From Xestospongia muta (taxonomy: Eukaryota; Porifera; Demospongiae; Haplosclerida; Petrosiidae), in assembly GCA_963693285.1 (NCBI GenBank), contig OY848917.1, forward strand, positions 2,234,501 through 2,298,500: DNA of 64,000 nt. Reading direction: 5' to 3'. The notes under the pieces were generated by a model that was not told the DNA's origin, ran no database searches, and was given only the letters and a program-made list of their open reading frames with translations. Position numbers and translations under genes: made by a program. Positions 22,601 to 33,731 of the stretch are shown piece after piece (position 1 is the stretch's first letter; each line of letters starts with the position of its first letter).

Positions 22601-25600
22601 TGTTTGCTTTTGAACATCGAAATAAGTGAAGTCCATTCTTTTTTGACTTTCTCGACATCTATCCATTCTGGTGGAAAATCATAATGATTCCTCTCTAAGA
22701 CATTTTGTCCAGATAAAAGAACTTCAACTTCACTTTCCCAACAAATTAAATTTCTTTTGAAAAGTTGAAGCAGTTGAAAGTCTGCTATTGATGATGGATC
22801 ATATGAATAGCTTTCAAGATTAGTACGAGCCTATAGTGAAACTGTTTACTGCATCATCTCTGATGGAATTTACCTTAGAGAAAATCTTGATAAAATCTTG
22901 TATTTTTTGTCTAACAAGGCTGCCAAAATGACTCACTATCTTCGCATGCAATAAATCATGCCTCACCAAAACTTCTGTCTGAACCTAATTTTAAGATAAA
23001 GCATAAAAATTATTACATGATTTCTATATACTTGTCCAAAATGTATATAGACAGGACCAAAAGCTTTTTTAGTCTCAGTAGTATCTAAAGAGCGACGTGA
23101 TTTCCTATGAAAGATGGACAAATAATCATCAATTTGAATTCTCAGAAATCCTTACTCATTTACAGTTAGTTACACATGCATTTAGTAGCTTTAATCATGC
23201 TAGTTCTTTCTATAGGACATTTCCTTTCATTGTATTTAAAACAACTAAACTGTAGCTTACATAGGTTGACTATTATGAAATCATGTGAAGTATTTATTCA
23301 CTATTTTTAGTATACCATCAATTGCACAGTACACAATACACATGCATCATGATTCCATAGTAACCACACTGACACAAACTTCAAGTTTGTTGCAAAGAAA
23401 CTAGATAATTATATAGTGATATACAGCCTCTGTCTAAAATATATTGGTTAAATTAGCAGCAACTTATATCTTGCAAAATGACTACAATCTTACTCCATAT
23501 CCTTCAAAAAGTGCTGCCAAAGTTGTAGGTCTTCTCCAAGTTGAGAGGTGAACTCCTTTAAATTTATGTTCCATAAACTATGGCATCGTATCCACTTCTA
23601 TATTTGTGAGGAAGAGCTTTAGATACCCAAGTTTTCAATGTTTAGTACCTTGATGTATGTGTTAATCTCTCTGAATAAATCTTCAATAGCCCTATATGCT
23701 TCAAGTATAGGGTCAGGTTTTTCTTTCATCTTCTCAAGTAACAAAAAGGGAGAATCTTCCAATGTTTCACCTTTCGTTAAACCAACCTGTCTTATAAAGT
23801 AATTATCACATAGTAGTTATATCGAGATACCTGGCAGTCATTATACTGTATCTTTTGTAAACTAGTAACTTCACTAATCCATTTCTGAAGTTGAGTTGTG
23901 AAGTGGCACCGAGAAAACTCCAGTGGAGGTTCCAAATACATCATGTGATCATTAACAAAAAGTTCATGACAAATAGTCTAAAAGAATTTAACATAAAGTC
24001 TCCTTAATAATCCATACTTTAATTTTAGGGCCATTGTCAACTTTTTCTTGAAAAATCATTTGCTCTGGAATGGTGTTGATAGTAAACAAAGAGTCCATGT
24101 CCTGCCTTAAACTGTCTTTCCATGCACTAATGGCAAATACTAGACGAGACATCAGTGTCTTCTCAACCTAAATATACATGTATTATTTAGGACCATTTTA
24201 GAATTGATTTGACATTTACTTCTTCATTAAGATATGAGAGCCATGTTATTAAATTTGTATAAGAATGAAGACTTAAATGGTCAACAACTTCCTGCATTTC
24301 ATTCAGTAGTTTAGAAAAACAAATGAAACTGAATTCACAAGTATGCAGTCTGGCAGCTAAGGCAAAAATTTGCTTAGTGTGATAAAGAGCACCATCAACC
24401 TACATAAAATAAACATGTAATGTAGCTTATTCATTATATATTAGTTAAGTGGTTTATAGCTTTTCCAGCACAATAAATATGTTAAGACAACAACATAGTA
24501 TTTGGGTTCACTTTGTGCTAAAATTTTCTGACCAGAATGATAATTAATTTAATTTAATAGTGATCAGGCACAAGACAAGTACACAAGGTGAGCATCAGTA
24601 GTTTTTATTGTTTATCTGTGTTAAAATGAAATCAGAGTCTACTAATTGCAAGTTAACTTCCTGGAAGCAAAGCTAGATGTTCTTTGTTTAACTACCTCCT
24701 AGAAAGGAACAATGATGGTGCAATCACAAATTTCATTTAATCCATCATGCCTATTGCTGCATTAATTTTCACACAGCAAAGTTGCTTTAAATATAGCAAA
24801 TATACCACTGTTAATGTCTTTGAATTGCTACTGCTTTAATTAACATACGTACCTTCTCCTGAAAATCAAAAACACACTTTGAAAACTGCTTAGTAAAAGG
24901 TTCCACTTTATGGGACTCCCATGTCAGGCAACTGCCCTGTAATGACTCACATGATATCAGTTAATGCAAGGGCTAATTACTTCTTTAATATTATCTTCTA
25001 CTTCAGTTCTAAAACCAGCTACTAATAGATGAATAGCTTCATGAGAGTTAATCTGGTGAAATAAAATCAGTTCAATGCAAACAATAATATTTGTACACAC
25101 TATAATCATGAAAAATGTTCTAAGATTATTTTGATGGTGCTGTTGTAATTTGTGCGAGACTAGATTTTCACTAACATCAAAGACTGGTGAGTAGGCAGAA
25201 GCTACAATGTTCTCTTGAGTTTGAAGTTAGTCAAGTCTAATTAAAAAAAGGGATTGACCAATCCTGGACTTATATTTATTTATTAGTAACACTCTTACAT
25301 ATCCCTTTCAACCCAAAAAATATACTGCTTCTGTTCATATATATGAAATTTTTAAGTGTAAAACAGTAATTATTTTAGCTTGTGTTATATATTTTAACAA
25401 TATTTACAAGCTTAAGCAAATAAATCATTATTTCATGGGCATGCAATAGAATAAGCGGAATTTTATGAAATTTCAGAAACTTTGGCTGTATAGCAAGTAT
25501 ACTAAAATGCAGAGGAATACAGAAATTGTAAGAATTTTGAACCAATATTTGGGGATTTTACAAGCCAAGATGTGAAATTTCAAGGAGTTGCACCACCCCC

Positions 25601-28600
25601 TCAAGCTCAGAAGGTCTTTAAGAGCATAAACTTACTGTTTGACAAGTAACTTGATACGCTTTAATGCTTTCTTTCAGAGACACTGCTAAAGGATATAAGA
25701 TATGAACTTGACTGGCCATTTGGGATATAATAAATGGAATTCGAAATCCCGTTCTACGAAAATAACAAACCTAGAACTCATATATTAAGACTTCAACTAA
25801 AATATCACTTATGAATACCTCTTTAAAAAGGGAGATAGTTTCTTCATTGAAATTAACAAAGACCTTGAAATGAGATTCTGTTTCCTTTACTTTAGAGAAA
25901 ATAAGTCCTTCAGGAACTTGCTGATTAGATTCAATCTAAAGATAGCATTAGTATTACTTCAACTTTTTAATGTCACAAACCTTCCTTTTCCAGTCATTAA
26001 ATAACGGAGTAACATCAAGTTTACTTTTTAAAGACTCTCCCAAAGAGCTCAGTTCCTGACCATCAATGTTCATCTTCCAATCTGTTCCTAAAACATCTTC
26101 AGCACGTTGTAAACATTTGTCCACCTGATGTGCAATCTATAAAGACAAGGTTATTATTTATCATAACTTATTACAAAGAACAGACTTGTGTCATCCACAT
26201 TGCTGTCGAACAAATTGGGGGAATATCTAGCTTACAGCAAATAGCATAGGTAGACGTTTTCTTATACTGCATCTAGTGAAAATAAGAAATCAGTATTTAT
26301 ATTAAAACTACCCTAGAAGAAAAGGAAAAAGACTGAACAATTAGATATAACAAACAACCAGGGACTGTAATACCATATAGCTGGAAACATTCAAGGATGA
26401 AAACTTTCGCGAATTTCGCAGTTTTGTCTTGATTAGCGAAAGTTTTACTCACGAAATTTAAGAGGCGCGTCTTTGGGAGTGGCCAATATAGCACATTCCA
26501 CTATTAAAAATGTTATTGTTGAAGTACTTTCATCCACAGGCTTCTAACTCTGTTCTTCCAAAATCTGATGGAATGCTCTCTTCTGTAATACCTTGTTCCA
26601 GCATAGTAGCTGCCAACCATGAAGTAAAAAAGGTGTTGGAAAGTTCGGGGGATTCGCCAAGTAAGCTGCTGAACATGGCGTGACAGCTTCGATTCGACAC
26701 TTTACGAAAGTGTACCCAGGACGTTTGCAGAAGGAAAGCAGTGTTCGTATCCGGAAGATGAATTACTTGAGGGAATTATCATTGAGGAAAAATGGAGGGA
26801 AAGGCACTGATGTTAAAGAGCTTCTTGGCAAGAAGATAGGCTGTCCATTAATACATGGTGAAAATCTAGATAACCAGGTACAGGAGTATTTAAGATCACT
26901 TCATTCAAATGGTGCTGTTATTAATACTGCTATAACCATAGCTTGTGCAAAGGGTATTGTTAAAAATTACAACAATAACCTTCTTAAGTGCAATGGTGGC
27001 CATATCTCATTGACTAAAAATTGGGCAAAATACGTGACAAAACGTATGGGGTTTGTGAAGAGACGAGCAAGCTCAACGGCAAAAGTTTCTGTCAATGATT
27101 TTGAACGCTATTGACTACAGTTTATCTTTGATGTGAAGGAATTAATCATATTGGAAAATATTCCTAGTGATTTAGTGATAAATTGGGACCAAACTGGTAT
27201 ACAGGATGTCCCAGTATCTAACTGGACAATGGCAAAGGAAGGTTCTCATTGTGATGAAATTGTTGGTAAAGATGATAAAAGGCAAATCACGGCAGCTTGT
27301 AGTGGCACCATGTCTGGTGATTCCTTCCCTTGCAACTTATCTACCAAGGGAAAACTACGAAATCATTTTCTGGTTCCTCAACCTTGGTCTTCTTTTCCTG
27401 AAGTTCACTTTCAGGCTTACATGGCTTTAGCAGACCAGAATCCAGTGCTTCTTTCAAGAGGATCTTCACCCTGGCAATGAGGTTTGCTTCATTTGAAAAG
27501 GTCAGCTTACAAGGTATCTCAAGGCCACCTTGGGGCAGATGGGCTGAATACTGTTTTGTACCGATTACCTGGCATGTTAATGTACAATTTCTCCATAGAA
27601 ATGAATAGCAAACCAAGGATATTGCACGGGGAACTTGTCCTACTATAATCTCAACATTTACAATAGAAACAGCGTAGGGATCATGGATGTTACCAGGTTC
27701 CCACTGGCATAGCAGAATTTGTCCAATTGCACCATTCCAAATGTTCCTGTATACGTGATACCCTCTTATAACAGCTGCTACAGGGTAACTGTCCATCACG
27801 TACACACACGTGTGGTGATGGACCCCGCCTTTAACATAACCCACCAACCCCACTCTTTTACCCACACCACCACTACATTCGTGAAAAATTTATTTAGCGA
27901 TATTCTTTTTCTTATTTATTCACAAAAGTATTGATCCTCGAAAGTTTTAAGCTATACTGTATTACTTCATTTAGATGAATAATAATGAATAAGTATACCA
28001 AGTTAACTTATAATTATTTAACTACTTTTTTAGTGACAAATCATTTTGAGATTGATTTAAGCTTAATATAATGACCCTGCATGTTGTGAAGCTATATGCA
28101 TTTAGTCACAGTTGCACTTCAGATGCTATATTTTTATGTGTGGTCACTATAATTTATTGAGGCTGTATATTGTAATATCACTATAGTGATGTGATCTAGT
28201 ACAATTATTTATGGCAGAATATAAGCAAAAGTATCACCATAAAAATAAGTTATAATACTAGGATTTGTCATAAAAGAAAATATGAATGCTTAATCACTGT
28301 CAGTAAATGATGTCTTTATTTTTATTTATCCACACTTTCAGCGTAACAGATATAGTGATAAAAAACACACTTTGAGAAATCTTACAGTTATGACTATATC
28401 CCAGTTTTCCATAGCGAGGTCTGTCAATGTTGTTGCTTGAATGATAAGAGAATAATTCTGATGTTACTATAATTCAGAAACTTCAACCTGACCAATCAGA
28501 TTACTAGACATTACATTACCTTTAATTACCTGTGGTTTATTTAGCAGGCTCACTTATCAACCTGCTAAATCAATTAAAACCCTTCATTGAAGGCATTCTC

Positions 28601-31600
28601 CCTTTGTGTTATTTCTGTTATCACTTGGTTAGCTATACAACTAAAAAAGTTTAGTATATTATCTAATGTCTAAGCCCATGAATCATGTACACTTACGCAT
28701 CTTCATTATTCTTTATCAGCCATCCTGTTATTATTTACTAAACTCACTCAAGTTTGACTTTACACATTTATTTTAACTACAACTTTGCCATCCACTTGAT
28801 AGAGATTAATTTTAACACAATTGGATTCATCTCATTCTTGTGGTTCTTACAATAATATTCACAAGATGATTACTATTTTCTAAGTATTCTTTTTGACAAC
28901 CCTTCAATAAATTTATGTGTATTATCATTTCTTGAAAGAAATCATTTCTATCTATAAAATCAACAACAATGGAGAATGGTCTCACCTAACAAATAACATT
29001 TACAACCATATGCTTTAAAGCCAACTCTGACTTCATTATTTCAGGGTTAATAATTACCAAAAGTTCACATTATTTAAGAATTGCTTAAGGTCATCAATTT
29101 TTATTACTGTTAATTAAAATTAAAATAATCACAAGGTCTAGTACTCCCAATATTTAGGCACATATGTAGCATAATCATAAAACCTACCTTAGCTTTCTTA
29201 TGAAGAGTTTCCAAATTGTTTTGAATATATTGAATTAATATAGGTCGATATTCACATATGGCTCCACGAATACGAGGACGTGAAAATAAAGACTTAATGC
29301 GGGAAATGATGTGAAACATTTTAACAGAGTTGTGAGCACATCCAAGTTCTTCCTGTAGTTTTACAAAAATTGTAGTCTCTGCATGATAAACTCTTTCATC
29401 ATATCTATAGAACCAGTATGCATAATAATTATGTAAATATAAATAAGTTCATACTTAGTGATAGCAGCCTCCAAAATATTAGACCCTACTTCAGACAGGT
29501 CTAGGCAATCTACAACTGCAAGGCTATCATAAGCTATACGAATGTCTTTCTCTGCCTGAAGTCTTTCACCATCAATACCAGCTAAAAATTCCTACATAAT
29601 ATAAAATGTATTAAAATTGTCAGGTGTTATATATATTAGGTGAAATTTATGTACTAATATGATTATCATATGAAAGAAGATGCAAGGAAGGCAATGCCAA
29701 AAGTACAGAAACAAGGATGGAATGTATTAGACAATCCTAACATAAGAACCAATGCATCAATGTAGTCAAAAGTACTATGACTAAAGTAACATAATTTTCT
29801 TTTGACCAATGCCACTTGCATAGAGACAGTATAGTTAATTTGTATTTATAGTACATGTCAGCCAATTTTTATAGATCTATCTCTACATCTTAAGCATTAC
29901 TCAATGCTTAATAATATACTGTAGACCTTTATGCTTCCATGCATAGCTATTGTTGCTATGTGACCAAAAATCTAACTTCTTCATATGCACTTATTGTCAA
30001 GTACCTGGCATTTTATTAACGTTTAACTTACAGATTTAGATCCACTTAATTGACAAGACTTTGACACACAAGTAATGGCAGTTATAAGTTGCTCATGTTG
30101 GGAACGAAATCTAAAATTAAAAAATCACTTATTTTTAATGAATTTGTCTATTTTACTTTGTCAATATTTCCAGTCGTGTCTCTAGTTCCTTGTGAGGTAA
30201 ATTAAAGTAGAAGTGGAATCTTACAGTCTTACTATTTTGTCTTTTAAATACTTCTCGTAATAAAACTTTAAATTTCTCAAGCTCATCGTTCCATACTGAA
30301 ATCACCTCAGAAAATTCATTGACCACTTTTGAAAAATTGTCAAAAGGAATTATCATAAGTTTTTGTCTCTTAAGAACCCAGAGACTTTGATTAAGAAGAT
30401 CTCGAGAAATAGCCTCTATCAATGATATTGCTCTTTCAATTGGATAGTTAGTGCAACGAATTTTGCGTAAATGAACGAAAATAGCTTCAATTGCTGTTAT
30501 AATGGATGATAATGTGTCTGCAGCATGCAGATCCTTTACAGGAAAATCTTTCATCAATACCATATAATCATTTACATGATCTTCAATATCTTTAAGACCA
30601 GTGTCAGACTCAAATTTGATGACAGTATTAAAACGTCTTTTTGCTTTTAGCGCATTGAGAGTCAATACAACCTCTGGACACTCTAGTTGAGATCTCAAGG
30701 AAGCAACCGCATGTCTTAAGCTAACCCAAAAGGTGATTTCCTGTATTACACTTCCTACAGAGACATCTTGTGGCAATTTCGTAACCTATTGTATGAACAA
30801 TGCATTAGGTATATACTGTAAAATAACAAAAAAGGTTAACTTTCAATTCACAAAATATATGTCATAATAACATTCATGGACCATTTACAAGTGGGGCTAA
30901 GTATGTATGTTTTTTATCTTCTAAAGTAAACCAATTATTTAAAAAGAGAATGGTTCACACTAAAACATTAGACTGAAATCAAAAGAAAGGAAGTTGTATC
31001 TGAGGAGTGACTATAATTATATAGGTATAAAAAATAAAAATATAAATTTAAAGGTAAAACCAGTTAACAAAAAGCTGTGAGCCTTCAAAGCACAAACAGT
31101 CACTCATATTACTGAAACCCTACAATTACAGTTAAAGAAATGCTTTGGTTGCCATATATGTTATGAGTTAAAGTATGCAGTTTAATTTTAATTGTTGCTC
31201 ATACATGTCCCATACTATAGTAGAATAAAACAAAACAAAAAAAAAACATATGAACATACATTCAAAAACACTTTTAGGACTGCCTCACATGCTTTGTGTG
31301 CAGGTAGTCTAAACGTATTTATAAGTTCTATATGTGCTAAAACAATGCATTTTACATATTTGAAGCAATGTCTAAAAGTATATTCTATATTTGTCTGTAT
31401 ATATTTAAGAAGCATGTAAAGTATGCAAATAGGCTTCCTTATTTCAAAATGGCACAATATTACCTTTAGCATGTACTCATTAACGACATCTAACACAAGA
31501 ATTTCAAATACTGACTTTGTGTATTTCTGTAACCCATGTAGCAACTTGTTTTTGTAAATTATTGAGAAACGTAGAGTCAGCAAGATGAGTTTCAATATCT

Positions 31601-32321
31601 TCAATAACAGGTCGTCGACCTTGCTTGATTGCTTTCATTACAGCCTCAGTAATAATCGGATGACTTAACAATCGAACTTCAGGTATGGCTGTGTTTCGTT
31701 GTAATTGAACTAATCCATATGATAAATCACTCATGTTCTTTTGTACAAAAGAGACGAGTTTGTCATCCCTAACACAAAGAAAGTGTTACATTATTCCTTG
31801 ACAAAAAATGTAAAATCACTAACTCACCTTTTCTCTCTACATGATTGTTGAACAATTAAATTGAAGTAAGGAGAAATAGTATAATCAATGTAGGAATGAA
31901 TAGTTTCAAATGGAGACTCCTCTGAAATCATTAAGAATCTCAACTGGGTCTGGATTGGTTTATCAGACACAATAATAACCCCACGTTTACTAAAAATAAC
32001 ACCAACACATCGTTGTGTACAATAATGGACACCTAAATGAATATCAAAGGTTGGCAAACAGAAGGGAGTAAGATCAGATGAGCTATCAGAGTCTTCAAGA
32101 GGTAATCTATATAGAACAGACAAAGTATGTTCTTGATAGCATTCTATAAATTTCTGAAGCTTTGCTTTGTCATCCTCGTTGTCTTTCAGAATTGACTGTT
32201 GTAAGGTAATGACTGGAACTCTCTTTGTACTATCCAGTAGGGGCGTTAGTACTTTCACCAAGTACGAAGCAAGCTGTTTGATATCTACTAGACATTCAAC
32301 TGAGGGTACTTCTTTGGCCAT
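15621..32321 (-). CDS. Chimeric protein: dynein-1 heavy-chain tail + coiled coil + AIG1/GIMAP-like GTPase (30 exons, no motor)
   Basis: Thirty exons with GT-AG borders join in frame to 2162 codons. Exons 1-10: 31828-32321, 31516-31768, 30157-30785, 30032-30110, 29455-29591, 29188-29404, 26186-26272, 25981-26136, 25819-25935, 25636-25770. Exons 11-20: 24981-25052, 24853-24936, 24220-24399, 24018-24167, 23831-23977, 23649-23786, 23494-23597, 23032-23104, 22874-22984, 22582-22830. Exons 21-30: 22107-22421, 21849-21944, 21439-21492, 20673-21044, 19579-19812, 17598-18074, 17302-17421, 17166-17249, 16733-16852, 15621-16625 (acceptor 16619 is also possible). Residues 1-1204 follow the cytoplasmic dynein-1 tail (DHC_N1) in order, e.g. 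SRPRIRGAICEY, TKKAFGPVYIHFGQ, ERNHYDFPPEWID. Coiled coil is about 1205-1790. The GTPase has P-loop GKTGCGKST (about 1953), DTMG, GRCTREEKEY and a weak G4 (THCE). Linker and AAA+ motor are absent. Function unknown; the tail could dimerise or bind dynein intermediate chains (inference). Confidence 0.88.
18075..19578. other. Intron 25 of the chimera (1.5 kb) with a perfect palindrome
   Basis: Long intron between coiled-coil exons 25 and 26. It contains a 60-bp perfect palindrome at 18484-18543. The exon-proximal part (18075-18330) is duplicated, together with exon 26, at about 32930-33430. No gene is seen inside it. Confidence 0.7.
18484..18543. repeat. 60-bp perfect palindrome without spacer
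   Basis: The two 30-base arms (18484-18513 and 18514-18543) are exact reverse complements, meeting at 'atatctagatat'; the next base pair outward (18483/18544) does not pair. The RNA or single strand would form a 30-bp hairpin. It could be a small hairpin element or the record of a recent inverted duplication. Confidence 0.95.
19813..20672. other. Intron 24 of the chimera (0.86 kb)
   Basis: AT-rich intron with no coding potential that I can support; no clear repeat structure. Confidence 0.6.
26680..27480 (+). pseudogene. Pogo-type transposase, interrupted and truncated
   Basis: Two consecutive frames (26680-27114 and 27133-27480) lie in the same register and are separated only by a TGA at 27112-27114. 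The first half looks like the N-terminal DNA-binding part (basic, with NWAKYVTKRMGF). The second begins the DDE_1 nuclease fold (NWDQTGI, DKRQITAACSGTM) but ends before the second and third catalytic acidic residues. Non-functional. Confidence 0.78.
27341..27865 (-). CDS. HIRAN-domain-like protein encoded inside the transposon
   Basis: 174 residues, no intron, running tail-to-tail into the transposase frame. The segment AAVIRGYHVYRNIWNG, then GQILLCQWEPGNIHDPYAV, then VGQVPRAIS has the spacing of a HIRAN domain, known from HLTF-type helicases where it binds 3' DNA ends, and also seen alone in mobile elements. The last 30 residues, charged and ending DFVVFPW, overlap the antisense of the transposase and may not be part of the original protein. 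Whether it is expressed is unknown. Its position inside the TIRs argues that it travels with the element. Confidence 0.6.
   Translation of the reverse strand: MGKRVGLVGYVKGGVHHHTCVYVMDSYPVAAVIRGYHVYRNIWNGAIGQILLCQWEPGNIHDPYAVSIVNVEIIVGQVPRAISLVCYSFLWRNCTLTCQVIGTKQYSAHLPQGGLEIPCKLTFSNEANLIARVKILLKEALDSGLLKPCKPESELQEKKTKVEEPENDFVVFPW
30786..31515. other. Intron 2 of the chimera (0.73 kb)
   Basis: AT-rich, contains an A-rich run near 31229-31250; no gene supported. It separates exon 2 (ends ...TEIHK) from exon 3 (begins VTKLPQDV), a junction collinear with dynein-1. Confidence 0.6.
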
Positions 32322-32421
32322 TGCTAGTATCCTGAAGTGTACAACTTCCGGTGTAACTTTACTACAGTTTATTGCAAAAAATTATTTAATAATTATAGTT
32401 ATTATCCTTTTTTTAACGATA

Positions 32422-32482
32422 GACGCGAAACGCGTCATAAGATCTTGTTACGAGATATAACGACAAGTGACGCGTTCGCGTC
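32422..32482. promoter_or_regulatory. CpG-rich inverted repeat just upstream of the chimera
   Basis: Arms GACGCGAAACGCGTCA (32422-32437) and TGACGCGTTCGCGTC (32468-32482) are near-exact reverse complements around a 30-base loop that also pairs partly. It lies about 100-160 bp upstream of the start codon at 32321, in the most CpG-dense stretch of this AT-rich locus, and includes the MluI-type ACGCGT core twice. A promoter element is likely by position; the binding factor is unknown. Confidence 0.5.
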
Positions 32483-32929
32483 ATACTTGATAGCTTGCTT
32501 CAGTGCGACTTTGAAAGTTGATAGACAGACACCTGCCGAGCTCTATAACTTACATTCCGAGGAGTGATATTAATTAATAGTCCACCTTCTTGTTAACCCA
32601 ACACCGTCACTCTGTACCGAGTTTGCAAATTTTTCACAAGCACTACTGGAGCTGTTGAACACCCACACATGGTAAACCACAACACTTATATGCTTATTAT
32701 AATGTAATAAACATATATGTTGTCAATACTTTTAAATGTATTTTGAAGGCATATATGCAACTTAAGTGAGTTTTAAAGTCATCAAAACAACCAATATATT
32801 TTTAACAATGATATATAACTTCTATGATGCACATGACTGACATCATTAACCTTGCTGTCATTATTAATAGGTCTATAAACATTATAACCTGCCAATTTGT
32901 TCCCCTTAATTTCTATTTAAGCAGTTATG

Positions 32930-33430
32930 TCATCAAGAATTAAATTTTGTCCTTTAAGTGTTCCAATTTGACTTTGAAGCTCTATAATTTCTTTGTAATT
33001 TTTTTGCTGAAGGAAATACCTTCAGAATCTCAATTTTACCTTCTTTTCTCACATCAAATGGTCTTGTCAAATTTTTGCTGAAATTCACGAACAGCATCTT
33101 CCATTGTAATTAACTGAGCTTTTAAATAGCAAGTAATTTGCTGGTTTCCAGCTGAATTGATTTTTAGATCAGAATGGATTTTGTTGTTGTTCTTTCTATT
33201 TCAGTAAAAATTGTCTTTTAGCACTAATGATGAGGTTAATTTCATTAAGATTTTTAAGTGGTTTATTTATTTCTCATTTTTCAAAAAATGTATTTTTAAA
33301 AAAATTACATTAGATTGTTAGTATATAGAATGACTACATTTAGTCAATTTTAATTATGCTTTAGCTTATTATTATGATCATGTGATACGCTTGCTACATC
33401 AGATAATTTTATCCTATGAAAAAATTAAAA
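32930..33430 (-). pseudogene. Relic of the chimera's coiled-coil exon 26 and its upstream intron
   Basis: 32930-33230 aligns with 17750-18060 (exon 26) and continues into 33230-33430, which aligns with 18090-18330 (the adjoining intron). Indels and stops abolish the frame. Because intron sequence is included, this is a DNA-level duplicate. It sits between the start of the chimeric gene and the 3' end of the intact transporter. Confidence 0.75.
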
Positions 33431-33731
33431 CAAAAGGTTATTGCTATTTGTTTTTTTGCTAATATTAACCAAATGTTACAGCTAAATATAACTTTATTGT
33501 TAGACAAAAATTAATAATATTATTAATAGTTCTAATATTTAATTAACAGAAAATTCCATTAGTACATTAGCAACAAAAGAGTACCAAAGAATTTATTAAT
33601 CTGACATAATTCAACTTATATGATTTTTATAAGCAAAAAATATTGAAGTACAGTAGAAAATAGCAAGTAAAACAAGCTAAAAAAGGTTGTGTTACCATGT
33701 ATAAATTTTTGTTGGTCCAAGAAATATGTAT

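Larger units (their letters stand above)
26373..27959 (+). mobile_element. Pogo/Tigger-like DNA transposon, degraded, with captured HIRAN-like ORF
   Basis: Imperfect terminal inverted repeats of about 40 bp: the left arm starts CCATATAGCT (26373) and the right arm, read inward on the minus strand, starts CAGTATAGCT (27959). They share the AAGGAT/GAGGAT and CTTTCG blocks further in, and each is flanked by TA, the target duplication of the Tc1/mariner-pogo group. Inside, a transposase frame (26680-27480) is interrupted by one TGA at 27112. The second half contains INWDQTGI, the first catalytic Asp region of the DDE_1 fold, and TMAKEGSHCDE. The rest of the DDE domain is missing, replaced by a convergent minus-strand ORF. 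The element cannot encode its own transposase but might be mobilised in trans. Confidence 0.82.
26273..29187. other. Intron 6 of the chimera (2.9 kb), transposon host
   Basis: Largest intron of the dynein-tail part. It contains a pogo/Tigger-like element (26373-27959); the remainder (27960-29187) is AT-rich with no supported gene. The exon borders on both sides are intact: exon 6 ends ...LHKKAK and exon 7 begins MQYKK, matching the dynein-1 tail without loss. Confidence 0.8.

Noticed and set aside
26680..27480. A CENP-B-like host gene
   Set aside because: It lies within TA-flanked inverted repeats, has a premature stop and ends within the DDE fold, as expected for a dead transposase.
22582..32321. 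An ordinary dynein heavy-chain gene cut off by the window
   Set aside because: The gene runs right to left and ends inside the window. After the tail come coiled coil and GTPase exons in frame, and no linker or AAA+ sequence (no Walker motifs of AAA1-4) appears anywhere downstream.
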